Assembly: GCA_030753015.1 (NCBI GenBank)
Contig: JASMDC010000017.1
Location: 8,662-72,661 of the forward strand
DNA from: Candidatus Undinarchaeales archaeon
GTDB lineage: Archaea; SpSt-1190; JASMDC01
Length of the DNA: 64,000 nucleotides
Reading direction: 5' to 3'
In this document: positions 51,445 to 60,050 of the stretch, piece by piece
Numbering within the stretch: position 1 is the first letter of the stretch
Layout: each line of letters begins with the position of its first letter
The notes under the pieces: generated by a model
The model's input: the letters and a program-made list of their open reading frames with translations, nothing else
Databases searched by the model: none
What the model was told of the DNA's origin: nothing
Made by a program: the position numbers and the translations under genes

Positions 51445-54192
51445 ATGGTGGACTATCGGGGGAGGCTCGCGGCATTGCTCCTTGCCCTCATACTCCTGCT
51501 CGTACCGAGCCTGGGCGCTCAGGCGGAGCGCATCATCGAGGAGGTGGAAATGCGCCACCTGGACATGATGTCCATCCGGGCACGCTACGTCCTTCCCGCC
51601 GAGGCCATGGAGCGGCTCACCGCCACGGCCCTGGCTGATATCTGTCGCCGTCTACCGTTCGATGACTGCACCTATACGGTGGAGGAGGGTGCTCGTACCG
51701 TCATCTTCGAGGCGACTGGCGTCCCCGATATTGACCTCATTGACGCTACCAAGGTGGGCGCTGAGACTATACTCACCTTCCGTCACCGGTACATTCCCCT
51801 CCAATCGCGGTTGGGCTCCATCGGCGGGCAGGAGCAGCGGCTCACTATCCGCTATCCCACCCACGCCCTGGCTTATGAGGATGTACCGAGTCGGGAGATG
51901 GAGAACACATTCGTAATATCAGGAGTGGCTCGACCAGTGGAGTGGTTCGCCCGGGAGGACCGGGTCCCCGTGGGTGAACCCATCGAGGTCGACATGGGTG
52001 CGGGCGAGTTCTGCTTCGTAGGCCTCTATATCGAGGGCCGGATGGTCGGCCGTGCCATGGCGCTGGGATGCGGCCCGATCATGCTCCCCACCGACTCCGC
52101 ACTGGTGGGCAAGGATGCCGATGTCCGGCTCGTGAACTACGCAATGGGTGCCCTGCGGTACTCCGAGCTCCCGCCCGGTAGTCTTGGCGTGCTACCCCCG
52201 GAGTTCCCCATCAGGCTCCAGGTCACCCCGTACGAGGTCCCATCCGGAGCACCGTTCTACCTGCAGATCTTCACCGATGAACCCTTGACCGGGTGCCACA
52301 TCTCCCTGAACGACAGGGGCGGCCATACCCTCATGACAAGCGAGTTCGAGGAGTGCGAGAACATCCTCCTGGGCACGAGCACCGCGTGGCGCGCCGGTGA
52401 GCATTATATCAAGGTCAAGGCCTACGCGGGGGCCCGGACGGGTGAGGCCGCCACCAACTTCAACCTCGTGGACAAGGTAGGGTTCCGCAAGGGACCCGAG
52501 CTCAACCTTGAGCAGAACGTGTACACCGCCGGTGAGCAGGTGCGATTGTGGGGCGAGGACCTGGGCGGCTCGGCCTACTGCAGCGCACGCCTGGAGACAG
52601 CCGATGGCATCCTCGTGGAGGAGACCAACTCCCTGGGGTGCGAGAAACTCCATATGACCCTGGACGAGGAGCTGCCGGCGGGCAACTACGTGGTCCGCAC
52701 CGACCTCATCGAGCGTGGACGGCTCACGGGCCGAGCCAGCTTCCCGGTCCAGGTGCGCGCATGGAATCCTGAGCCAGGATCCCCTGTCGCCCGACTGTGC
52801 CCAGGCGGCGCCTTCCGTCTCCGCGAGGAGCGACTGCCTTGTCTCCGCTCCGGTAACGCCTGCACACCGACCTCCCTGGAAGTGCCCCTCTGCCTGTGCT
52901 TCGGTTCCGGCGGGAAGATCGCTGATGTGTGCCACTTCGGCGAGACCTGCGGTCGTGTCAAGTGCGAGGAGCGGGCCGTCAGTCCCTACATGATCGTGTA
53001 TCACGAGGGCCAGTGTCTGGCCCGCCGGGGGACCCATGCCCTTGCCTGCGCCCGCCAGGGCGAGATGTGCACCGAGGCGTGCGTGTGCCTCTCCGATGAC
53101 GGCAATCCCATCGCTCGCTGCGTGGGCGGGGAGCTGTGCACCGAGCGCGGGTGCGAGGAGCCGCGGCTGTTGTTACGCGTGGATTCCGTCGAACCGGACA
53201 TCGTGCGCGAGAACGAGGTGCGCGACGGCATCATGATCAAGGTAACAGGTGTCCTGAAGTACGACGGCAAGGTCATCAGGTCGGCGGACGTCCAGGTCAA
53301 AGCCTACCTGGCGGGGGAGGAGCACGTCGGGATGATCGAGGATACCGTGGACGGGGCGCGTGTGATAATCACCGTGCCAGTGACGGGCGAGATGCTACCG
53401 GGAGAGTATCAGCTCACTCTGCAGTTCAGCCGCGGGGACGACCGTGTGATGGTCCAGAAGCCGTTCACCGTATGGTATGCCGACGATGTCCTCACCATCC
53501 AGCAGGTCCAGTTCCAGAAGAGCATCGCCCGGGAGGACCTGGCAGCCGGCAGCACGTCCAAGATGCGCGTCAAGCTCCTCGACCAGGGCGGTCGGGAGAT
53601 GCTCGGCGTGCCCGTGGATTCCATGGACCTGGACATCAACGACGTGACCATCAACTCACTGGCCGCCAAGTACGAGTCAGGTTCCTACATAGTCGTGGGG
53701 AGCCTCGAGGCCGACCTACCCGCAGGTCCCAGACACGTGAAGTTCGCCGTCAACCACCTGGGGCGCCAGGGCGAGCTCACCGGTACTCTGAACGTTCTTA
53801 ATGAGCCACCGCTGTCCATGTCCGTCCTCGACGTGGAGCCCGGGAAGAAAGAGAAGCCCATCCTGTTCATCCTCCTCTCCGGGCTCGGATTCGACCTGGA
53901 CCTGTACCTTAACATCGGTGGTGTCGAGCAGATCAACAAAGAGAACACGAAGGTGACGATCAACGGGCAGGACATCACCCGTCTCATGTCGTATGCCGTG
54001 AACACGAACAAAGGCGTCCGCATGCACATGACGTCGGTGAGCCTCTGCCCCGAGGTACCGCCCCAGGGCGCCAAGCTGCTGCTCGAGGTGACCCTCTCAC
54101 GGGACAGTGAGAGCGTGTCCGACCGGATCGTGCTCCACACCAGGGGCAATCCCGGTGACTGGTCCAACATGGGGGTGGCCGGCTGTGCATAG
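51445..54192 (+). CDS. Large exported Cys-containing multidomain protein, pilin-module copy B
   Basis: 915 residues from the ATG at 51445. Signal peptide (about 7-26, LAALLLALILLLVPSLGAQA), then IIEEVEMRHLD, a string of beta-sandwich-like domains and a Cys-rich block (about 450-575: CPGG, CLCFGS, CHFGETCG, CVCLSDD). It is a full-length paralog of 15329-18199 with similar domain order, an equivalent Cys-rich block and a terminal NPGDW plus final Cys. Its stop overlaps the pilin-like gene by eight bases. Likely secreted or fibre-associated; no anchor seen. Confidence 0.87.
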   Translation: MVDYRGRLAALLLALILLLVPSLGAQAERIIEEVEMRHLDMMSIRARYVLPAEAMERLTATALADICRRLPFDDCTYTVEEGARTVIFEATGVPDIDLIDATKVGAETILTFRHRYIPLQSRLGSIGGQEQRLTIRYPTHALAYEDVPSREMENTFVISGVARPVEWFAREDRVPVGEPIEVDMGAGEFCFVGLYIEGRMVGRAMALGCGPIMLPTDSALVGKDADVRLVNYAMGALRYSELPPGSLGVLPPEFPIRLQVTPYEVPSGAPFYLQIFTDEPLTGCHISLNDRGGHTLMTSEFEECENILLGTSTAWRAGEHYIKVKAYAGARTGEAATNFNLVDKVGFRKGPELNLEQNVYTAGEQVRLWGEDLGGSAYCSARLETADGILVEETNSLGCEKLHMTLDEELPAGNYVVRTDLIERGRLTGRASFPVQVRAWNPEPGSPVARLCPGGAFRLREERLPCLRSGNACTPTSLEVPLCLCFGSGGKIADVCHFGETCGRVKCEERAVSPYMIVYHEGQCLARRGTHALACARQGEMCTEACVCLSDDGNPIARCVGGELCTERGCEEPRLLLRVDSVEPDIVRENEVRDGIMIKVTGVLKYDGKVIRSADVQVKAYLAGEEHVGMIEDTVDGARVIITVPVTGEMLPGEYQLTLQFSRGDDRVMVQKPFTVWYADDVLTIQQVQFQKSIAREDLAAGSTSKMRVKLLDQGGREMLGVPVDSMDLDINDVTINSLAAKYESGSYIVVGSLEADLPAGPRHVKFAVNHLGRQGELTGTLNVLNEPPLSMSVLDVEPGKKEKPILFILLSGLGFDLDLYLNIGGVEQINKENTKVTINGQDITRLMSYAVNTNKGVRMHMTSVSLCPEVPPQGAKLLLEVTLSRDSESVSDRIVLHTRGNPGDWSNMGVAGCA

Positions 54193-56029
54193 ACGACGGG
54201 GCCAGATGGCGCTGATCGGCCTGGCCGCCGTAGCACTGGTCGTGCTCGTGGTGACCTACATCATGCTCTCAGGCCGCTCTGTCGAGCACAGGGCCGCTAT
54301 CAAGGAGGGAGAGTTGGAGGACCTTGTTTCCGAGTTCGATAACGAGCAGCGGTACATGGAGAAGGTGCTATCGGAGGCGATCAACGGCGCGATCTCCGAG
54401 ATGGTCTCCCATGGCGGGTACACTGAAGAGTCGCTTCCCAAGCTCAACCGTCATGGTGTCCCCTTCTTCTTTTACAAGGGGAACATTGTCAACATCCCGA
54501 CGCTCAACCTCATGAACCAGATGCTCGCCCAGGAGGTCGAGCGCCGGGTCAACAGCCAGCTCGACAGGCACCGGGAGGAGGTCAAGGGTCGTCGGGACCA
54601 GTACGAGATAGGTTACCCTTCCATAAAGGCCAACCTCTCGGAGGAGTTCGCTATCGCAGGCATGACGATCCCTGTCTCGGTGATGCGTGAAGGTGACAAG
54701 GTACGATCCACGATGAATTTCGAGAAGATTCTCCCCTCAAAGCTGGGTAACTTCCGCAAGCTCGCAGAGGCCTACATAGTTGAGTACGAGCAGATCCGCA
54801 TCGTGGAGGAAAGCCTCATCTCGGGTATGATCCAGGACGATCGGGTTTGGGAGCCGCCGGGCCGGATGATGCACTCCGTGTCCTGTGACGATCCCCCCCA
54901 CAAGACCTGGTACGATCTCTACAGCCCTATCCAGGAGAACGCCGAGGTAGCGGTTGCGCTGGAGCAGGTGCGACTGCGCGCAGTGTACGGGCGCTCGAAC
55001 CTCCAGTGGGGTCTGGGCTTCAACGTCGCCGACGTGGAGATGGCTATCGTCGCGAATATCGGTAACCTTGACTGGTCGGGACGGGACTGGTCAACGGACT
55101 CGTACCCCGATAAGGTCTTCCTGGTCCCCCAGAAGTTCCCGCCCATGAGCGCCTCGACCGATATCTGCTACTCGGTCTACACTTGTGCGTACGATATCAC
55201 CTTCCCAATCCTGGTCACTGCCATGGACCTCACACCGACCGGCCGGCTGGTGAGCAGCGAGGGTCAGGACGTTTCCCAGACGCCGGAATTCCGGTTCTAC
55301 ATCCAGCCCTATCTGGGCCATTACGATGACGGGCGGCCCAACAAGTTCGCTGTGGACGAGTCCGTGGGCGAGTTCCAGTTCCGGGACAACCAGTGCATGG
55401 GCTCATGCTCCATCGGGCTCAAGCTCGACGGTACCAAGGAGGGCCAGATCTGGCTCGACGACTGTAACTATAACTATCCCATGGGCCAGGTGTCCGACCT
55501 GGACTTCGTCAAGGACGGCATAGCTTGTGGTCTGCGCACTCTGGTCATAGAGAGCAACGATCCGGTGAAGGCCCGTGTCGTGGAACGCATCAACATCCAC
55601 GAGGGTTTCAAGGCCACCTATGTGATCCCCGACTTCGCCACGGTCGCCGGAACTGTGAAGGAGAACTACAGGGTTCACTGCACCGGCACGAGCCGTACCA
55701 AGGACGAGGTCCGGCCCCTGAAGGAGACCGGGGGCGGGCTCTTCGTCGACCTCGTACCGCTGGAGCCCAGGCTGGGCAGTGTTGTCACACAACCCGTGGA
55801 CGACGACGGCACCTACCGATTCGAGAACGTCAATCCCGGTAACTACATCATCATCGCCCGACCATTGGTCGATAAGAGCGGTAGCCCAGCGTACGCCCTT
55901 GAGCCAGAGGCGGTGGTCCAGAAGGTGAACGAGCTGGACAACGAGGGTATCGACGTTACCATGGAGCCGCTGAACATCGTCCGTGTGGGAACGGCCTGGC
56001 GCCGCGTGTCCGACGTCCAGGAGTGCTAG
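54185..56029 (+). CDS. Large type IV pilin-like protein, module copy B
   Basis: 614 residues from a GTG at 54185 inside the end of the previous gene. The N-terminus MHRRRG then QMALIGLAAVALVVLVV is a six-residue basic prepilin leader with predicted cleavage between Gly and Gln, followed by the assembly helix. The large ectodomain (about 590 residues) ends in a beta-sandwich (DDDGTYRFENVNPGNYIII) shared with copy A. Paralog of 18196-20256. Adjacent to the ATPase and TadC, so it is the likely substrate of that machine; the size is far above normal pilins, suggesting a tip adhesin or minor pilin. Confidence 0.85.
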   Translation: MHRRRGQMALIGLAAVALVVLVVTYIMLSGRSVEHRAAIKEGELEDLVSEFDNEQRYMEKVLSEAINGAISEMVSHGGYTEESLPKLNRHGVPFFFYKGNIVNIPTLNLMNQMLAQEVERRVNSQLDRHREEVKGRRDQYEIGYPSIKANLSEEFAIAGMTIPVSVMREGDKVRSTMNFEKILPSKLGNFRKLAEAYIVEYEQIRIVEESLISGMIQDDRVWEPPGRMMHSVSCDDPPHKTWYDLYSPIQENAEVAVALEQVRLRAVYGRSNLQWGLGFNVADVEMAIVANIGNLDWSGRDWSTDSYPDKVFLVPQKFPPMSASTDICYSVYTCAYDITFPILVTAMDLTPTGRLVSSEGQDVSQTPEFRFYIQPYLGHYDDGRPNKFAVDESVGEFQFRDNQCMGSCSIGLKLDGTKEGQIWLDDCNYNYPMGQVSDLDFVKDGIACGLRTLVIESNDPVKARVVERINIHEGFKATYVIPDFATVAGTVKENYRVHCTGTSRTKDEVRPLKETGGGLFVDLVPLEPRLGSVVTQPVDDDGTYRFENVNPGNYIIIARPLVDKSGSPAYALEPEAVVQKVNELDNEGIDVTMEPLNIVRVGTAWRRVSDVQEC

Positions 56030-56037
56030 ATTACACG

Positions 56038-56502
56038 TCAGGACTGATCGGGGCCACGACCCTCTTTTCGCCGTCCCCAGTCCGTCATGAGACGGCCGTG
56101 GAGGTGGTCGATCTCGTGCTGGAGCACAACGGCATCGAAGCCCTTGTAGGTGTCCTCGTGCTCCTCGCCGAACCGGTCCTGGTAGTTGACGGTGACCGAG
56201 TAGCGCCGGAGCTTGAACCCCATGCGGCCGGGGATGCTCAGGCAACCCTCGATGGACGGCTGGTACCCCCGGGATTCCACGACCTCGGGATTGATGTATT
56301 CACGAACCACGCCCCCGGTCTGGGCCAGCATCACTTTGCGGTCGTCGCCGACCTGGGGTGCTGCAATGCCCACGCCACCGTGGGCCGACATGATGTCGTG
56401 CATGGAGTAGAGCAGTTCGTTCAGCTGACCATAATCCTCCACTTCGCGGCATTCCTGCCGGAGGATGGGATTCGGTACGGTGGTCAGCTCATAGCCGTAC
56501 AC
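56038..56502 (-). CDS. def: Peptide deformylase
   Basis: 154 residues. All three signature motifs are intact: GVGIAAPQ, EGCLS (metal Cys) and HEIDHLHG (two His ligands and catalytic Glu). The protein has normal deformylase length and a TATA-like TATTTATT 24-31 bases before the ATG. Deformylase removes formyl groups from nascent proteins in bacteria; archaeal initiator Met is not formylated, so here it may act on another formyl or acyl peptide, or be horizontally acquired. The gene is convergent with the pilin gene. Confidence 0.95.
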   Translation of the reverse strand: MYGYELTTVPNPILRQECREVEDYGQLNELLYSMHDIMSAHGGVGIAAPQVGDDRKVMLAQTGGVVREYINPEVVESRGYQPSIEGCLSIPGRMGFKLRRYSVTVNYQDRFGEEHEDTYKGFDAVVLQHEIDHLHGRLMTDWGRRKEGRGPDQS

Positions 56503-56525
56503 GACAAGGAGCGCTGGCCAAGGTG

Positions 56526-56533
56526 AATAAATA
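56526..56533 (-). promoter_or_regulatory. TATA-like box of the deformylase gene
   Basis: TATTTATT on the minus strand, 24-31 bases before the ATG at 56502. It shows the deformylase gene carries a native archaeal promoter. Confidence 0.6.
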
Positions 56534-56565
56534 GGTTTCCTTTAAGCACCGATCCTGCTGACCGC

Positions 56566-57978
56566 TCACGCCCGCCTGAACAGGCCGTGTTCATCACGCA
56601 CCTGTCGGCATTGCTGCTGGAAGGCGACCGATGGTGCATAGAGCGGATCGGGTCGCCGGAACTCGAGGATACGAGGTTCGTATGAGCTCGTCAGGATCCC
56701 GATGTTGTCCTGTCCTGTGTCGGCTCCCACGAGAGACTCCTTGATCCGGGACACCAACCCGCCCACGGTCCCTGCCACAACGAGCACGATCATTGGTCCG
56801 AGCAGCGTGAGGCCCACGACCACCAGTATACCCTTCTTGATGATGCCTGCGTTGCGGAAGCTCTCCTTGAGCGCCTCCTCAATCCGGTGGGCGAGCATCA
56901 ACCCCGTTCCCGATATCAGAACGACCCCGAACACCGCGATTGAGATCAGACCAATGAACACGGACATGGCAGGACCGATGACCTTGATGAACCCGGGATG
57001 CTCGTCCAGGATGATGCCCTCGGGCAGCTTCCCGATGGAGATGAGGAAGATGATGCCCACGACCGCAAGTGGTAGCAGATGCCACCGGCGTCGCGCAGCG
57101 AAGGTGCGCGAGATGGCCAGGTACAGGATGTCGTTGGACCGCCCACCGAAGAGCAACGCCATGGGCACGTACATGGTCAGAACCGGTAGGGCGAACCACA
57201 TGGCGAAGGCGAGCTTGGGGAAGAGGTTCTGGAAGCAGAGGGCGATGAGCACCAGATAGGCACAGGACACCCGTCCGACCTTCTCACTGTAGAGCGACCA
57301 GTAACGACGCATGGGGAATGCCCCGCGCTTGGTATGATGGGCCAGGATGTTGGAGAGGTAGATTGTGGACAGGAGGAACACCATGTAGATGAAGAACAGA
57401 GAGAAAATCATCTTGAACGCGAAGATGACGCCTTTGTTCACGAGCGATACCTGGTCGTAGAACCGGCCCTCCACTGCCTGCGTTGCCTTGTAGATGGCCG
57501 TTATTTTTTCCAGTGCGTCACTCCGTACATCCTTGGGGTTGTTCTCGTCCTGGTACTTTTGGAAGTTCTCTATCACCGGGCCGAGTTCAAGCTTGTACTG
57601 CTCCCCCGTCTCAACGAGCTGGTTGACGGTGTACTCCTGGAGCTTGTAGTCGTAGAACGACACCATGGGGATGAATATGAGGATGGACAGGGACACCGAG
57701 GCCCATACCGCTACGGGTCGTGTACCCGCGAGACGATAGAACAGCGAGAGCAGCCCGAGCGTGACGAGGATGAACAAGGAGGGCATGACGAAGTACGTAT
57801 CCGCGTTCGAGAGGATGACCATCACGAACGAGTAGACCGTGAAGATTGCTCCAAGGATGCGCACGTCCACCAGGGAGAGGATGAGGTACTCGCTGAGGAC
57901 GTCCTCGAACCGGTCCTCGAGGCTGTCGACGAGCTTGTCGTCGAGCACCTCTCCCAGTAGCATATCAGCAAGGCTCAT
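56566..57978 (-). CDS. Polytopic membrane protein, unknown
   Basis: 470 residues from the ATG at 57978, overlapping the upstream stop by 14 bases; ATG 57963, two bases after that stop, is an alternative. A helical cytoplasmic start (EVLDDKLVDSLEDRFEDVL) leads to about three helices, a long loop (about 120-185) and six or more further helices. Near the end is a soluble tail (EPRILEFRRPDPLYAP). Transporter-like hydrophobicity but no recognised motif. In an operon with the PRC-barrel/membrane protein upstream. Confidence 0.72.
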   Translation of the reverse strand: MSLADMLLGEVLDDKLVDSLEDRFEDVLSEYLILSLVDVRILGAIFTVYSFVMVILSNADTYFVMPSLFILVTLGLLSLFYRLAGTRPVAVWASVSLSILIFIPMVSFYDYKLQEYTVNQLVETGEQYKLELGPVIENFQKYQDENNPKDVRSDALEKITAIYKATQAVEGRFYDQVSLVNKGVIFAFKMIFSLFFIYMVFLLSTIYLSNILAHHTKRGAFPMRRYWSLYSEKVGRVSCAYLVLIALCFQNLFPKLAFAMWFALPVLTMYVPMALLFGGRSNDILYLAISRTFAARRRWHLLPLAVVGIIFLISIGKLPEGIILDEHPGFIKVIGPAMSVFIGLISIAVFGVVLISGTGLMLAHRIEEALKESFRNAGIIKKGILVVVGLTLLGPMIVLVVAGTVGGLVSRIKESLVGADTGQDNIGILTSSYEPRILEFRRPDPLYAPSVAFQQQCRQVRDEHGLFRRA

Positions 57979-59998
57979 AGGCGAATCCCATCCCGTGGCC
58001 GACATACAGGTGTGGCCGCGCCAGGTTCAGGCACGGCGGTATGAGGACGGCCCGCTTCTTGCGGTCACGTATCTCCATGGCGGCGACACGGCCGTTGGAA
58101 AGGTCGAGGTGAAGGTCTCTGACAAGGCCGATGAACGTAGCGTCGAACGTAACGATACGCTCGTTGAGGTATCGTGGTGAGATGAACGGTTGAGAGATCA
58201 CGGACCGGGCCACGAACCGGTTCTTGCGCAGGTATTTTAGGAGGAATCCCGGGATGATGCTGTAGTTCTCAAGGAATGACGGACCGATGAAGGACCACCG
58301 CGCTCGCATTGTCCGGTCGGTACGGTCGATGGGCGTTGCTCTGGACACGGTGACCTCCGTCTCGGTGATCCCTAGCACGTCGGCCGGCTCGACAAAGAAC
58401 TCTGCGCGCACCTTCCGGATGAGGAAGTCAGTGATGATGTCGAACTTGAGCAGCACGTCTAGCACGAGCTCGGTACGGTCGTCGATGACGTAGAACGAGA
58501 ACGCGCCCTCCCGGTCCATGACGACGTTGATGACCTTGCCCAGCCGCTTCCCCTCACAGGAGACGGTCCTCCCAAGAAGGTTCTTTGCCGATGCCAGGTC
58601 TTGAGAGTTGAACACTCCCCAAGGATTCGCGGTGAAACCGTGCCGCTGGGCGAACTCACCTAGGAACCGGCGGACCGGTGGCAGGGTCGCCCGGAATAGC
58701 TCCTCCCGCTCAGCGTCGGACGCTTTTCCCATCCCAAGGTAGGAGACGAGCGAGCCTAGCTCGATGAGCATGCACGAGGTCTCCTCGGTGGAGAGGGCCC
58801 CGCGCTCCCGGACCAGCGCCGCGAACCGCTCGTCGTCCACGTAGCTAGCGACGGACTCGTGCCATCCCTCGTCCATGAGGTGCTGGGAGAGGTTGCGTGC
58901 ATATTCCCGCTTCTCACGCTCACGCTCGTCCTTGGCGGTGAGGATGGAGGTCAGGACATCGGCGAGGCCAGGGCCGGGAGCACGCAGAGGGTATGTGTGG
59001 ACCTCCTCCGTCTCGGTGGTCAGCACGAGATTGTGCCGGGCGATCCCATTTTGCACCTCGGTACGGCGTACGTAGAAGAGGGGAAGGCGCTCATAGGCCA
59101 CGATCGTTGGCCGGAAGATACGCATGCGGAAAATGGCGAGGACGAGGGACACGACCGGCAACCGCTCTATAATGGCACGCGAGCGTTCCTCGCCGACATA
59201 GATGCCCTTGTTCGTAATAACAACTTTCCAGAGGGCCGTACGGGGGATCAGGCGATGGACCATGCGCCATGTGGCTAGGAGGACTAGCAGACCGACGACG
59301 GGGTTGGTCACCAAGGCGGGAAGAGTGAGGAAGAACAGCACAATGGTACCGATGAGGTTAACAGCCAGTGGTCCCGTGTCCACAAACCGCACCCATTCCC
59401 GCGAGACATGCCGCAGCAGGTCCTTGGAAGAGACCGCTTCGACGCGCGGGGATATCCGTCCGCTCTTCACGGCCTCGTTGTATGTGGCCAGCCGTGTTGC
59501 CGTCCGCTCAGTACTGTAGGACAGGTCCGCCCCGCGCCGTTCCTGGACCGTCTCGAGCATCCGTAGCGCTAGCTCAAGTTCATCCTCGCGGAGCGCGATC
59601 CGCATCTCACCCTCCGCAGTCCCCAGCACGAGCTCTACGTCCCGGTCGCCCTTTGGAGAGACGGTGGCGGACGTAACGCTCTCGTAAGGCACGGTGCGCA
59701 GGATAGGGAGTGTCCTCAGCTCCTCGACGTTCGAAGGGGACGCGCGCCATGCCACGCCCTGATCGTCAAGGCCTATGAGAGTGTAGCCCCGGGTTACCCT
59801 GACCTTGCCGCGGTACTCCCGCACCGCCAGCGCCACAAAGACAAGGATCCCCAGACCCTTGAGCACAGCGAAAAGGATGAAGAGGCCGAGCGGCATCGCA
59901 AGGACCCGCCAGTACCAGCGCCCCCAGTCATGGAATGTCGACTCGCGAGCAGCTCGTACGAGCCACCGGTCGACATCCTCCCCCCCGGTCTCCGGCAT
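57965..59998 (-). CDS. Membrane protein with PH-like and PRC-barrel-like domains
   Basis: 677 residues; a TATA-like TTTTTATT lies 23-30 bases before the ATG. A pair of N-terminal membrane helices (about 30-60), a PH-like domain (70-150), a second helix pair (about 205-245), another PH-like domain (250-350), a helical region, and a C-terminal segment with GRTVSCEGKRLGKVINVVM, typical of a PRC barrel, ending in a further barrel-like copy (GLVRDLHLDLSNGRVAAMEI). Probably a membrane-associated scaffold; no known family fits throughout. Confidence 0.75.
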   Translation of the reverse strand: MPETGGEDVDRWLVRAARESTFHDWGRWYWRVLAMPLGLFILFAVLKGLGILVFVALAVREYRGKVRVTRGYTLIGLDDQGVAWRASPSNVEELRTLPILRTVPYESVTSATVSPKGDRDVELVLGTAEGEMRIALREDELELALRMLETVQERRGADLSYSTERTATRLATYNEAVKSGRISPRVEAVSSKDLLRHVSREWVRFVDTGPLAVNLIGTIVLFFLTLPALVTNPVVGLLVLLATWRMVHRLIPRTALWKVVITNKGIYVGEERSRAIIERLPVVSLVLAIFRMRIFRPTIVAYERLPLFYVRRTEVQNGIARHNLVLTTETEEVHTYPLRAPGPGLADVLTSILTAKDEREREKREYARNLSQHLMDEGWHESVASYVDDERFAALVRERGALSTEETSCMLIELGSLVSYLGMGKASDAEREELFRATLPPVRRFLGEFAQRHGFTANPWGVFNSQDLASAKNLLGRTVSCEGKRLGKVINVVMDREGAFSFYVIDDRTELVLDVLLKFDIITDFLIRKVRAEFFVEPADVLGITETEVTVSRATPIDRTDRTMRARWSFIGPSFLENYSIIPGFLLKYLRKNRFVARSVISQPFISPRYLNERIVTFDATFIGLVRDLHLDLSNGRVAAMEIRDRKKRAVLIPPCLNLARPHLYVGHGMGFAYEPC

Positions 59999-60050
59999 AC
60001 CTCTATGATCGCGGGCTACGAATAAAAAGGCTGCGGTCAGGGATCGCCTA

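Noticed and set aside
56038-56502. Bacterial contamination suggested by the deformylase gene
   Set aside because: Its flanks are archaeal (pilus ATPase locus, TATA-type promoters), and the gene itself has an archaeal-style promoter.
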